A stretch of 64,000 nucleotides of DNA from Anaerotignum propionicum DSM 1682. GTDB taxonomy: Bacteria; Bacillota; Clostridia; Lachnospirales; Anaerotignaceae. A program made the translations under genes and the position numbers. Below the pieces are notes generated by a model. That model did no database searches, was not told where the DNA came from, and saw only the letters and a program-made list of their open reading frames with translations. The DNA lies in contig NZ_CP014223.1 in NCBI RefSeq assembly GCF_001561955.1, forward strand, positions 1,984,001 to 2,048,000, given 5' to 3'. Shown here piece by piece: positions 27,672 to 36,015 of this stretch (position 1 is its first letter; each line of letters begins with the position of its first letter).

Positions 27672-28469
27672 TTATGTTTCTTTACTCAAAATCTCACTTT
27701 TTGTTTTGGAGAATAAATCAATAGCCTTTATATCAGGATTTGTATAATGCTTTCTATTTGTTGAATTTTTATATTCAATTGCCTTTGTAGGGCACCACTG
27801 AATACAAGCCATACATCGCGCACAAGTTTCTCCAAATATCGGCTTATTAGCATTCATTCTAATATTATTCATAGGACATAACTTTACACATGTTTCACAA
27901 CCTATACATTTGTCAGTCACGCTGTATTCAAGTGCCAATTTCTCATAATTATCCATTTTTTCGATGAGAGATTTTGGTTCTTTATTTCTTTTAACTACTG
28001 CTCGATTAGAAATCTTTGCTTTAATGCTATGGCTAATTTTTAAGGATTTTTTTTTCGCTTTCTTTAGTAGATAACTTTGAAGCCAAACTGGCCATGCGCC
28101 GTACATAGCAATGTAGTTTCCAGGCATCTGCATAGGGTATCCTGCATTCAAACATCCACCACGCTCTGCTATAATGCTACTTAACCTATTAAAAGAATTT
28201 CCATGAAGAGCACCTGCAGTTATTACAGCATAAACATAACCTGCATCACTAAAATTAAGTTTCTTTACAAATTGCTCAATGATGGGTGGCAAACTGCTAA
28301 AGTAAGCGGGGCAAATAATCCCAATGCTTTCATATGGTAAATCAATAAACTCTTCATTCATCAAATCTGCAATCAATACAATTTTTGTGTTTCCAATGTG
28401 ATTAGCTATATCTCGTGCAACTGCAAGGCTATTCCCAGTACCCGAAAAACAAAAAATAATATTTTCCAT
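27672..28469 (-). CDS. EFR1-type flavodoxin/ferredoxin protein
   Basis: 265 residues; start 28469 (MENIIFCFSGTGNSLAVA) is chosen from the GGAAGAGGAAGAG site. The N-terminal flavodoxin-like fold has the FMN phosphate loop FSGTGNS. The C-terminal part has two 4Fe-4S motifs, CIGCETCVKLCP and CARCMACIQWCP. Such EFR1 proteins are presumed electron-transfer enzymes in anaerobes; the substrate is unknown. It sits between the hydrolase and adaptor genes, so it may belong to a drug or toxin-processing operon. Confidence 0.88.
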   Translation of the reverse strand: MENIIFCFSGTGNSLAVARDIANHIGNTKIVLIADLMNEEFIDLPYESIGIICPAYFSSLPPIIEQFVKKLNFSDAGYVYAVITAGALHGNSFNRLSSIIAERGGCLNAGYPMQMPGNYIAMYGAWPVWLQSYLLKKAKKKSLKISHSIKAKISNRAVVKRNKEPKSLIEKMDNYEKLALEYSVTDKCIGCETCVKLCPMNNIRMNANKPIFGETCARCMACIQWCPTKAIEYKNSTNRKHYTNPDIKAIDLFSKTKSEILSKET

Positions 28470-28590
28470 AAACTCTTCCTCTTCCTTTCTCTCATTCAGC
28501 CATTTCAATTAACAAGGACTAATAGATCTTATCCATTAGCCCTTACTCTTACCTCTTTAGCAATTTAGTCAAGTAAGCGATTAATTGTTT

Positions 28591-29745
28591 TTATAAATTA
28601 TCGCTAATCCAATCAAATAAATATTCTGTACCTGTCGCATAGCTCCCCATTTGACAGTGAGCTTGCGCCGTAGTATCTTCATCGAATAGCATATAATCTT
28701 TGGGGCACTTTAGAGCATCGTAAAACTTCTTTGCCTCCCCAAACATGGGTTCTTTTGTCCCATCCATTACAAGCATTCTGCATGTAATTTTATCAAGAAT
28801 AGATGTGTTATCATATTTCTTTAACTCTTCAATCACTTCATCTTCAGAGACACCCTGTTTCCATGCATAATCCTGTAACATAAAATTCATAAATGATGGA
28901 CGTAAAAATTTTGGTGTTCTCTTAATCACCTGTAGTCTCTCTGCAAATGCTCCGCCCCAGTTAATATTTCCAGGATCAACAATGCACAACTTAACTCTTT
29001 TTTCAAAAGCCACTGCTCTCGGAATTAGAAATCCTCCAAAACTAAGTCCCATAAGCCCAATCCTATTTCTATCCACCCCCGGCAAAGTTAATGCAAAATC
29101 AACTACCGGTTTCATGACATTTTCCCAGTCCGGTCTAAAAGGAAGTCCACCAAGTCTTAATGCAAATCCCTGGCCTGGTCCATCATATATCAAACAATTG
29201 ATACCTCTTTTAATTGCACCATCGTAAACCCAGCGAGTATCCTCTGCCCAAGTGTCTCGACCAGGCGTGATTATAAGTAAAGGTGCTTTTTCTTTTGCAA
29301 AAGGTGAATGATAATAATGTCCCGGAAGATAAGTGTTCTCATAAGGAATTTCAACATATTTTCCCGGATATTCCGATAATCCAAGATATTTTTCATAACA
29401 ATTGTGACTTTCAATAGTACAATTCTTCATACGCGGATCATCTATTTTTCCGAAATACATTGTAGCTACACGAAAATAAGTTGAAGCTCTAAGATAAGCA
29501 GTAGAAGCTGTAACCTTTTGAGATTTTTTCTCAGCTAATTCAGCCCTGCTTTTGAGTTTCTGTGCCATACTACTCCAAGTATTAATCCACGACTCTTCAT
29601 CACCTTTTTTAACTTGACTAATAACTTCCATTACTTCTGCAAAGTCAGCCATACCATATTGTGTGAGCCCAAGAATGTGCTTTGTTAAAGCATCTGTTAA
29701 AATATCCTTGCTGAACTTAATGTCAGTCCAATGCTTTGTTTTCAT
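28591..29745 (-). CDS. Alpha/beta hydrolase (DUF1100/FrsA-like)
   Basis: 384 residues with an N-terminal helical cap (about 1-130), then the hydrolase core: oxyanion loop ITPGRDTWAED, nucleophile elbow GLSFGG near residue 230, acid region VMDGTKEPMF and catalytic His in AQAHCQMGS. It resembles the dihydropseudooxynicotine-hydrolase/DUF1100 group that cleaves C-C or ester bonds of ring compounds. Substrate unknown. It is the first gene of the efflux operon, divergent from the TetR gene. Confidence 0.88.
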   Translation of the reverse strand: MKTKHWTDIKFSKDILTDALTKHILGLTQYGMADFAEVMEVISQVKKGDEESWINTWSSMAQKLKSRAELAEKKSQKVTASTAYLRASTYFRVATMYFGKIDDPRMKNCTIESHNCYEKYLGLSEYPGKYVEIPYENTYLPGHYYHSPFAKEKAPLLIITPGRDTWAEDTRWVYDGAIKRGINCLIYDGPGQGFALRLGGLPFRPDWENVMKPVVDFALTLPGVDRNRIGLMGLSFGGFLIPRAVAFEKRVKLCIVDPGNINWGGAFAERLQVIKRTPKFLRPSFMNFMLQDYAWKQGVSEDEVIEELKKYDNTSILDKITCRMLVMDGTKEPMFGEAKKFYDALKCPKDYMLFDEDTTAQAHCQMGSYATGTEYLFDWISDNL

Positions 29746-29950
29746 ATACTTTTTCTTCCTTTCTTAAGGAACCAGTTTCTTTATTATCAAGACCAGTTCA
29801 AACTTTAATTTACAAGCAATATCTTTTACTACCTCTTATCAATTGCCTAACTCAACTGGCAATGAAATGATATTATTCTTTTAATCAATCTAATAGGAAC
29901 ACTCATTTGACATTTAACATCTTTGATGATATTATTTTATTGAACATTTG

Positions 29951-29969
29951 TTGATTATTCAATAATCAA
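29951..29969. promoter_or_regulatory. Perfect palindrome, candidate TetR operator
   Basis: TTGATTATTCAATAATCAA: 9-bp perfect arms around one base, in the 305-bp divergent region between the hydrolase and TetR genes. Size, symmetry and position are typical of a TetR-family operator controlling both directions. Confidence 0.7.
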
Positions 29970-30050
29970 TTATTATAATTTGTTTATTAATCAACTTTAT
30001 TTAAAATCTGTCTATTATTTTTTTAACCATATACGGAGTGTGATTTAGCA

Positions 30051-30644
30051 ATGATAAACTCAAAAAAAATTTTCAATTCAACCAGTGATGATGCATCAAA
30101 AATCGATTTAAGAATTATTAAGACAAGGCGTGCAATCTATAACGCCTTAATAGAGCTGCTCCATAAAAAGGGCGTTAATAAAATTACTGTATCAGAATTG
30201 GCGAAAAAAGCAGAAATCAATAAAGGTACTTTTTACTTGCACTATTCTGATATCTACGATTTATATCAACATGCTCTTAAAGAACATTTCAAAGAACTTG
30301 TCGACCGAATTGATTTCTTAAATCTCTTTTTGACAAACCCTAATGAATTTTCAAGAAATTTAGTTATTGGTTCTTTTAATAATCCAGTCTTTGAAAGTGA
30401 TCCGTTTTTTTCAAAAGACAATATATCATTTAACCAAAGTGCTCAGTTTTATTTTTGTAATGCCTTGGCAGCCAAGGTTCTAGAAAATACTGACATACCC
30501 GCAACAGTTGAAAATGAACTAAAATTAAAATTTATATTTTCAGGTGCCGGTTCGTTGCTTCGTTATGATTCTCCTGAAAGTTCCGATCTCATGATAAACG
30601 TTATTTCAACTACTATAAAAAATCTTTTTCCAACAACTGCGTAA
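30051..30644 (+). CDS. TetR/AcrR-family regulator of the efflux operon
   Basis: 197 residues; GGAG 12 nt before ATG. The N-terminal DNA-binding domain shows RAIYNALIELLHKKGVNKITVSELAKKAEINKGTFYLHYSDIYDLYQHAL, the standard TetR helix-turn-helix, preceded by about 20 extra polar residues. The C-terminal ligand domain is of the DUF/TetR_C type common in Clostridia. Divergent from the hydrolase-EFR1-adaptor-permease operon with a palindrome between them, so it is probably a ligand-released repressor of that operon and itself. Confidence 0.9.
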   Translation: MINSKKIFNSTSDDASKIDLRIIKTRRAIYNALIELLHKKGVNKITVSELAKKAEINKGTFYLHYSDIYDLYQHALKEHFKELVDRIDFLNLFLTNPNEFSRNLVIGSFNNPVFESDPFFSKDNISFNQSAQFYFCNALAAKVLENTDIPATVENELKLKFIFSGAGSLLRYDSPESSDLMINVISTTIKNLFPTTA

Positions 30645-30687
30645 GATACGTTTAAGCACGAATATTCTCAACTTAGGTCAAAAATAT

Positions 30688-30730
30688 AATGAGTGAATAG
30701 TGAGGTGTTACTACCCACTATTCACTCATT
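30688..30730 (+). terminator. Terminator after TetR gene
   Basis: Perfect 15-bp stem AATGAGTGAATAGTG / CACTATTCACTCATT, followed by ATTATTACATCTTTTTC. Confidence 0.8.
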
Positions 30731-30943
30731 ATTATTACATCTTTTTCTACTTTTCCTCTATTTGCTTGTCATTTCCCCTTGACATAATTACATATACCTT
30801 TGATATCCTTTATTGTTTTATTGACTTTTTTTTAGTAAGTACTTTCTCCTATTCTCAAATCAAGTTCATGCATAGATACTAAACTCCTCTAGATATACTC
30901 TTACTAATTTGTTCTTTCTGTGCTGTTAGATTTATTCTTCAAG

Positions 30944-30988
30944 TGATTCCTTCTTGCCAGTCCATCATGAACTCCACCTCAGACCACA
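30944..30988. repeat. Right copy of flank repeat
   Basis: Counterpart of 22743..22788 (shared ATGAACTCCACCTCAGACC-ACA). It ends where the IS200/IS605 insertion begins. Confidence 0.85.
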
Positions 30989-31700
30989 AAAAAACCATCC
31001 ACGCGTCTAACGCGTGGTTTTCATTTTACGGGCATAGCCCTCTGCTCCTCGCCTACACGTCAAACGTGTAATCCGGCCTGTCAGTTGCGTAGCTCATTAC
31101 TTACTTCTTCTTTTTCTTAAAAGCACCCACTTCGCTCATCGTTAACTGTTCTCCCATTCTATCCTCAGCAAGTTGCCCTTTAATATACTCCGCAATTCGG
31201 CTCTCATTTTTTCCAACTGTATCTACATAATATCCTTTGCACCAAAACTCCCGGTTTCTGTATTTATATTTTAGTTCGCCGAATTGCTCATAGAGCATTG
31301 TGCTACTTTTACCTTTGAGATATCCCATAAACTTTGATATTGAATATTTAGGTGGTATCTCTACAAGCATATGTATATGGTCTACACATACTTCGGCTTC
31401 AATAATCTTTACACCCTTCCATTCACACAATTGACGCAGTATTTTCCCTATGGCTACTTTTTTCTCTCCATAAAATACTAATCTTCTATATTTAGGTGCA
31501 AAAACAACATGGTATTTGCAATTCCATTTTGAATGCGATAAACTATTTATATCATTCAAACCCATTTGAATGTCCTCCTTCTGTTATCTAAATTGCAGTT
31601 GACAGGCCGCAATTCTATCTTAACAGAAGGAGTGTTTATGACATATTCAAATATATAATATTTACGGAACCACGCGTCCAACGCGTGGTTTTCTGTATAC
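30989..31700 (-). mobile_element. IS200/IS605-family element (tnpA only)
   Basis: About 712 bp. The boundaries come from comparison with the empty site at 22788/22790: flank ACA before it and AAAAGGCAT after it. Subterminal hairpins are visible: CCACGCGT/ACGCGTGG at 30999..31017, TACACGT/ACGTGTA at 31054..31070 and AACCACGCGT/ACGCGTGGTT at 31668..31690. It carries only the Y1 transposase, with no tnpB. No target duplication, as expected of this family. Confidence 0.88.
31101..31565 (-). CDS. tnpA: IS200/IS605 Y1 transposase TnpA
   Basis: 154 residues. HUH motif in CVDHIHMLVEIPP, and the catalytic Tyr probably in KNESRIAEYIKGQ. It acts on single-stranded DNA ends at the hairpins. ATG follows GGAGGACATTCAA. 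Length and motifs are complete, so it is probably active. Confidence 0.95.
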   Translation of the reverse strand: MGLNDINSLSHSKWNCKYHVVFAPKYRRLVFYGEKKVAIGKILRQLCEWKGVKIIEAEVCVDHIHMLVEIPPKYSISKFMGYLKGKSSTMLYEQFGELKYKYRNREFWCKGYYVDTVGKNESRIAEYIKGQLAEDRMGEQLTMSEVGAFKKKKK

Positions 31701-31741
31701 AAAAAGGCATAGTATGCCCTTAGCGGAAACAATGCCTTTTT
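31701..31741 (-). terminator. Terminator after the HTH gene
   Basis: AAAAAGGCATTG ... TATGCCTTTTT inverted repeat with T-run, on the minus strand just after the HTH stop. Confidence 0.8.
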
Positions 31742-31754
31742 GATGATTAACCGC

Positions 31755-32012
31755 TTATTTTTTTAAAAGATATAGATTAGATGTATGACTGCCATTCTCA
31801 CGATATCTAAATTGCTTCGTAAGCAGACCATAGCGGACTAAGTCCTCTATGGCTCTTTTCACAGTACTCACCGACATAGAAGTATCCTTTGCAATCGTTT
31901 TGATGGAAGGCCAGCATTGGTCATCTGCGTTACTGCGGTCTTTCAGATACATATACACTGATTTAGCTCGTGAAGGCAGTTCTTCTTGATATAAATTTCC
32001 AAATAAGCTCAA
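31755..32012 (-). CDS. Small helix-turn-helix protein
   Basis: 85 residues starting at TTG 32012, six bases after GGAGGGG. Sequence WPSIKTIAKDTSMSVSTVKRAIEDLVRYGLL is an HTH_36/RepA-N-like winged helix. It directly follows virD4's upstream region in gene order (13 nt from the virD4 stop), so it is co-transcribed with it. Role unknown; a transfer or replication regulator is plausible. A decayed copy is present at 22840..23085. Confidence 0.82.
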   Translation of the reverse strand: MSLFGNLYQEELPSRAKSVYMYLKDRSNADDQCWPSIKTIAKDTSMSVSTVKRAIEDLVRYGLLTKQFRYRENGSHTSNLYLLKK

Positions 32013-32024
32013 AGATTCCCCTCC

Positions 32025-33836
32025 TTATGTTCTGAGTACTTTCCGCCTCGGATTAATTTCATCTTCTGCAATATGGTTATGCCGCTTACCTCCTTTTTTT
32101 CTATGTTGGTTATCATCTGTTTCGTCTGCTAATTCAACAGCCGCCATTTCCTTTAGAATATTTTGTTCCAACTCATATTTATCTGCATAATAAACCTTGC
32201 GATGAGATTTTTCCTCCATTTGATACGATTTTTCAAAAGTAATGCCCCAGTCTAAAAATAATTTCAGCTTAGTTTTCATGGGATGAGCACCTGTCTTCAT
32301 CACCACAAAGCTACCCTTCGGCAATGATTTCAGTTCATCCGCAGTTAAAAGCGGGCGTTCTATCATCTGTAATGATTGTGAAGGATCGTTTTTACCACGG
32401 CTGATACTGCCACTCATTACCGTTCTGTTGCCCAAAGATTTAGAAAGTACCTGTGCTGTTTCAGAGTTAGGAGCAAATCCCCCGAATATCGTCAGTTGGC
32501 AGTTATCTGTGATGATCTCAGAGCCTTCTTTACCATAATTCTTATCAAGCTGTGCAAAAGATTGGATGATAGGAACAACAGAAATTCTTCGGGAGCGTCC
32601 TGCGGACAGCATCATTTCAAATGACTCAATTTTGGGAATAGTTCCAATCTCATCGGCATAAATCATCACACGGTTTGGAAGTTTGCCACCGTGTTCATCC
32701 GCCACCATAAGCATTTCACGATAGAACTGCTGTAGAAATAATGACACCATAAAATATTTTGTATTGTCTTCCTCTGGAAGTATAAGAAAGATTGCCGACT
32801 TTTCTTTACAGAAAGTTTCGGCATCGATAGAAGAATGAAAACAAAGAATCTGCTCCATCTCTGTATCCAAAAAAGCATTGAGCTTTGAAAGTACAGTGGA
32901 GAGAACAGATGCCATTGCTTGTTCTGCAGAGTTAATAGCAGCCCCTGCAAACCACTTTGCTTTATGGGTTGATGGCAGCTTATCCATTAATAGTTGAAAC
33001 TGACTTTTTCCTTTCACTTGACTTGGTGCCATTAGGTCTTGCACCATTTTGAACACAGAAACAATATGCCTTTTATCTACTAATTGTCCATCAATTTCAG
33101 TTGGCGGTAAGTATTCTGCAATGAGCAATATCACCGCTGTCAAAAGTCCCTCTGCTGCATCATAGAAAAATGCATTTTGTCCCATTCCGGCATTATTCCC
33201 ATCGGGAGATACAATTGTTTTTGCAATAATCTTTGCATACTTTTCAGCTTTTGCTTTAGCATAAAATTTTTTATTATCAGCATGATATATGTCCATATAC
33301 TTATTTACAAGATGCAATAAGTTGTTTCCATCACTTCTCGTTGGGTTACGCAGATCAATGACAGCAATATTATAGCCATAGTTTTCTTTTGCGATAGTCC
33401 CGTAATTTCTTGCTAAGTCACCTTTGGTATCAGTAGTTATAAAACTCATACCGCTGGCACAGGCATACTCCAAATTGGGATAGAGAAAGAATGCGGTTTT
33501 ACCCACACCGGCTGCACCAATCATCAAGCAGTGTACATCATCTGTGTCTACAAGTGCAGTGACAGTTCCTTTTCTTCCTGTTGATCCGATAACCAAGCCT
33601 TGCTCCATTGGAAGATTTTCGCCTTTTCTCCAATCAGCAACTTGAAAGGTTACAGGATGATAAATTTGAGGTATTTCTTTTTTAGTTGCAAACCTTGCCA
33701 CACCGTGCTGACCATCACCAACGGTTTTGGATTTGATTCCGTTGAGGGTATAGAAGTGTGCAATTAAAGAAAGACCGCCTAAGACAAGGAGCATAAAGGC
33801 GGCTGATGATATTAGGATTATAAGTTGTTCGTTCAT
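32025..33836 (-). CDS. virD4: VirD4-like coupling protein (TraG type), element 2
   Basis: 603 residues; ATG 33836 (MNEQLIILISSAAF) follows AAAGGACCATCCC, while a longer frame to 33899 has no site. One N-terminal membrane helix (about 4-26), Walker A IGAAGVGKTAFFLYPN near residue 110, TTDTKGDLARNYG, and Walker B RVMIYADEIGTIPKIESFEMML. It is the motor that links the MobP relaxosome to the channel. The C-terminal tail is highly basic. It is clearly different from the element-1 VirD4, which is one reason to call two separate ICEs. Confidence 0.94.
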   Translation of the reverse strand: MNEQLIILISSAAFMLLVLGGLSLIAHFYTLNGIKSKTVGDGQHGVARFATKKEIPQIYHPVTFQVADWRKGENLPMEQGLVIGSTGRKGTVTALVDTDDVHCLMIGAAGVGKTAFFLYPNLEYACASGMSFITTDTKGDLARNYGTIAKENYGYNIAVIDLRNPTRSDGNNLLHLVNKYMDIYHADNKKFYAKAKAEKYAKIIAKTIVSPDGNNAGMGQNAFFYDAAEGLLTAVILLIAEYLPPTEIDGQLVDKRHIVSVFKMVQDLMAPSQVKGKSQFQLLMDKLPSTHKAKWFAGAAINSAEQAMASVLSTVLSKLNAFLDTEMEQILCFHSSIDAETFCKEKSAIFLILPEEDNTKYFMVSLFLQQFYREMLMVADEHGGKLPNRVMIYADEIGTIPKIESFEMMLSAGRSRRISVVPIIQSFAQLDKNYGKEGSEIITDNCQLTIFGGFAPNSETAQVLSKSLGNRTVMSGSISRGKNDPSQSLQMIERPLLTADELKSLPKGSFVVMKTGAHPMKTKLKLFLDWGITFEKSYQMEEKSHRKVYYADKYELEQNILKEMAAVELADETDDNQHRKKGGKRHNHIAEDEINPRRKVLRT

Positions 33837-34011
33837 GGGATGGTCCTTTCTTTTTAGATTTTTAAATAGTATAATTATAAAAAACAGACTGTAATACAAT
33901 CGGTTTAGTAAAAAAAATCTTGATTCGCTTTTAGCTAGATTTTTTTCAAGTGGATAAGTTGGATTTACATTTTACGCATTTAAAATTAAAGCAGAAAGAA
34001 GAGTGGCTATT

Positions 34012-34773
34012 ATGAGAGACTGGTTTTCAATAGATAAAATTGATAACAATACATACATAATCAGCGAATACCGTCACTGGGAGGAAACACACTGTTATTT
34101 ACTAAACGGCATAGAACGTAGTTTGCTCATTGACACAGGGCTTGGTATTTGCAATATTTATGATGAAGTAAAAAAATTGACCAATAAGCCTGTAACCGCA
34201 ATTGCAACGCATATACATTGGGATCATATCGGTGGGCATAAATATTTTCCAAGTTTTTATGCCCACGAAGAGGAACTTGACTGGCTAAACGGTGGCTTTC
34301 CTCTTTCCATGGACACTGTACGTGAAATGTTATTAGATCGTTGCGACCCACCCGAAGGATATGACGTGAGTACTTATGAGTTCTTTCAGGGTATGCCCAC
34401 AAAAATATTGTACGGGAGCGAGGTGATAGACCTCGGAGGCAGAAGCATTGAAATCATTCACACTCCTGGACATTCACCTGGACATATGTGTTTTTATGAG
34501 GCAGAACAAGGCTATCTCTTTACAGGAGATTTAGTTTATAAGGATACCTTGTTTGCTTACTATCCGTCCACAGACCCCGAAGCCTATCTTTGTTCTCTTG
34601 AAAAGATTTCTGATCTTTCGGTTAAAAAGGTGTTTCCTGCACATCATACACTGGACATTGGATCTGAAATTATTATACGTATGAGAGATGCTTTTCGTAA
34701 GCTTAAAGCTGAGGGAACGCTGCATCATGGGAGCGGAACGTATGATTACGGTGACTGGGTAATCTGGCTGTAA
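34012..34773 (+). CDS. Metallo-beta-lactamase-fold hydrolase (copy 1)
   Basis: 253 residues from ATG 34012 (MRDWFSIDKID), aligned with the start of its paralogue at 46808; a GTG nine bases earlier is in frame. Metal motif THIHWDHIGGH near residue 60, second His in HTPGHSPGHMCF, then TGDLVYKD and the last His in PAHHTLD. It is a zinc-dependent hydrolase of the glyoxalase II/lactonase-like group; substrate not predictable. It is cargo on the strand opposite to the ICE genes, head to head with virD4. Paralogue at 46808..47569 in the same kind of setting next to virB4. Confidence 0.9.
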   Translation: MRDWFSIDKIDNNTYIISEYRHWEETHCYLLNGIERSLLIDTGLGICNIYDEVKKLTNKPVTAIATHIHWDHIGGHKYFPSFYAHEEELDWLNGGFPLSMDTVREMLLDRCDPPEGYDVSTYEFFQGMPTKILYGSEVIDLGGRSIEIIHTPGHSPGHMCFYEAEQGYLFTGDLVYKDTLFAYYPSTDPEAYLCSLEKISDLSVKKVFPAHHTLDIGSEIIIRMRDAFRKLKAEGTLHHGSGTYDYGDWVIWL

Positions 34774-34837
34774 GATGGATAATGTGAAATTCCCTAGCAT
34801 CACTTACCCCACCGTAAGTAAATAAATGTTTTTCTAA

Positions 34838-34859
34838 GCAGAGAGTTTTAACCCTCTGC
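34838..34859. terminator. Bidirectional terminator between MBL gene and TOPRIM gene
   Basis: GCAGAG...CTCTGC stem with inner GTT/AAC pairs; T-rich on both sides (GTATTTTTATT on +, TTAGAAAAAC on -). Confidence 0.7.
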
Positions 34860-34865
34860 GTATTT

Positions 34866-35810
34866 TTATTCCATCTTCATTTCATAACATTGTGTCTGCT
34901 CTTTTACTCCCTCTTGTAAATCTTCGTTAAAATCTTTCATCGCAGGGGATAGACGAGAAGCAACTATACCTTGTTCGTATAACAAATTTTTGAATTTCTC
35001 ACACGCATTAATGCCGGCTTTGTCATTGTCCAAACACATAACCACTTTATTCATTTGAGAGTTAATCTCCAACTGCTTAAGCATTGACTGTTCCGAAAGT
35101 CCACAGAGGGCAACATAACTGTGCTGTTTCCAATTGTTATCTTTATGTAGGCTGATAAAAGACAGCATATCTATGGGTGCTTCAAACACATAGAGCCTGT
35201 CACTTGTTCCACGCAAATGGAAACTGTAACAAGGATCACTGCTATCAATATTCCCTTTGAAACCTTTACCATTAGTATAGATTCCACGCTTATGAGCATG
35301 ACGAGCCACACCGTTTTCATCTAATCCTACAAAAATTGCATTGTGATATTCTTTTGTTCCGTCATTAGACTTTTCATAGCTTTCATACAGTAACTTTTCT
35401 TTGGCGAAAAAACTAACTACATCTTTGTCAATACATCTGTGCTTAATGAGATAGGCAAAAGTTCTCCGCATGTCCTTACTATGTGGTGGCAGTTTAAATG
35501 GCTTTTTAATTTCTTCTTTCTTTTCAGCACAATGATAAACTTTACCCATCTCATCACCAAGAAGCATGGTTACAGCATCGGGAAAAGATAAGCCGTAAAA
35601 GTTTTGCACAAAATCGATAGCAAGACCGCCTTTTTCCGTTGCATGATCGTACCATTCATTGTCTCGAACAGTAATGCTGTGGTCACTTTTTAACCTTTTC
35701 TCTCTACCGGATGGAATCAATGTTTCACCTTGTTGACGTAGAAAATATTCAAGGTCAACGTTATTTGCTTGCCGTTTTTCTTCCTCAGTAAAATAAATGT
35801 ATTTACCCAT
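34866..35810 (-). CDS. DUF3991/TOPRIM-domain protein (primase-like)
   Basis: 314 residues. The N-terminal zinc-finger-like DNA primase relic (KRLKSDHSITVRDNEWYDHATEKGGLAIDFVQNFYGLSFPDAV) is followed by a TOPRIM fold with VFEAPIDMLSF and VVMCLDNDKAGINACE (Asp pair DND). It probably assists priming or replication of transferred DNA. It starts behind AAGGAGG that overlaps the stop of the 42-residue gene upstream, and follows the relaxase operon. Confidence 0.88.
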   Translation of the reverse strand: MGKYIYFTEEEKRQANNVDLEYFLRQQGETLIPSGREKRLKSDHSITVRDNEWYDHATEKGGLAIDFVQNFYGLSFPDAVTMLLGDEMGKVYHCAEKKEEIKKPFKLPPHSKDMRRTFAYLIKHRCIDKDVVSFFAKEKLLYESYEKSNDGTKEYHNAIFVGLDENGVARHAHKRGIYTNGKGFKGNIDSSDPCYSFHLRGTSDRLYVFEAPIDMLSFISLHKDNNWKQHSYVALCGLSEQSMLKQLEINSQMNKVVMCLDNDKAGINACEKFKNLLYEQGIVASRLSPAMKDFNEDLQEGVKEQTQCYEMKME

Positions 35811-35821
35811 AAAAGACCTCC

Positions 35822-35950
35822 TTATGATTTTTTACCAACTTTACGATGAAAGGCTATCCTTTTAACGTGATAGCCTTTCATGTTTGGTTTTTGATTCTGT
35901 TTTTCAAGTGCATTGGAACTAGAATAAGTATTTTTCTGCTTGTTTTTCAT
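35822..35950 (-). CDS. 42-residue basic protein between relaxase and TOPRIM genes
   Basis: ATG 35950 behind GAAAGGATTTTTATT; encodes a Lys/Asn/Gln-rich peptide (MKNKQKNTYSSSNALEKQNQ...KVGKKS). Its stop is overlapped by the ribosome site of the TOPRIM gene, suggesting coupling. The middle of the gene is a perfect 12-bp inverted repeat (ATGAAAGGCTAT / ATAGCCTTTCAT), so the coding region may be secondary to an RNA structure. Unknown family. Confidence 0.5.
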   Translation of the reverse strand: MKNKQKNTYSSSNALEKQNQKPNMKGYHVKRIAFHRKVGKKS

Positions 35951-35980
35951 AATAAAAATCCTTTCTATAGTTTTAAGGGT

Positions 35981-36011
35981 AAAAAAAGCAGCCTTTCGAT
36001 TGAAAGACTGC
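35981..36011 (-). terminator. Terminator after the relaxase gene
   Basis: GCAGTCTTTC/GAAAGGCTGC stem (one mismatch) with four-base loop and TTTTTTT, four bases after the relaxase stop. Confidence 0.8.
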
Positions 36012-36015
36012 CGAT

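Noticed and set aside
30993-31690. Short palindromes resembling a CRISPR array
   Set aside because: Only two or three copies of ACGCGT-type hairpins without spacers; they are the IS200/IS605 end hairpins.
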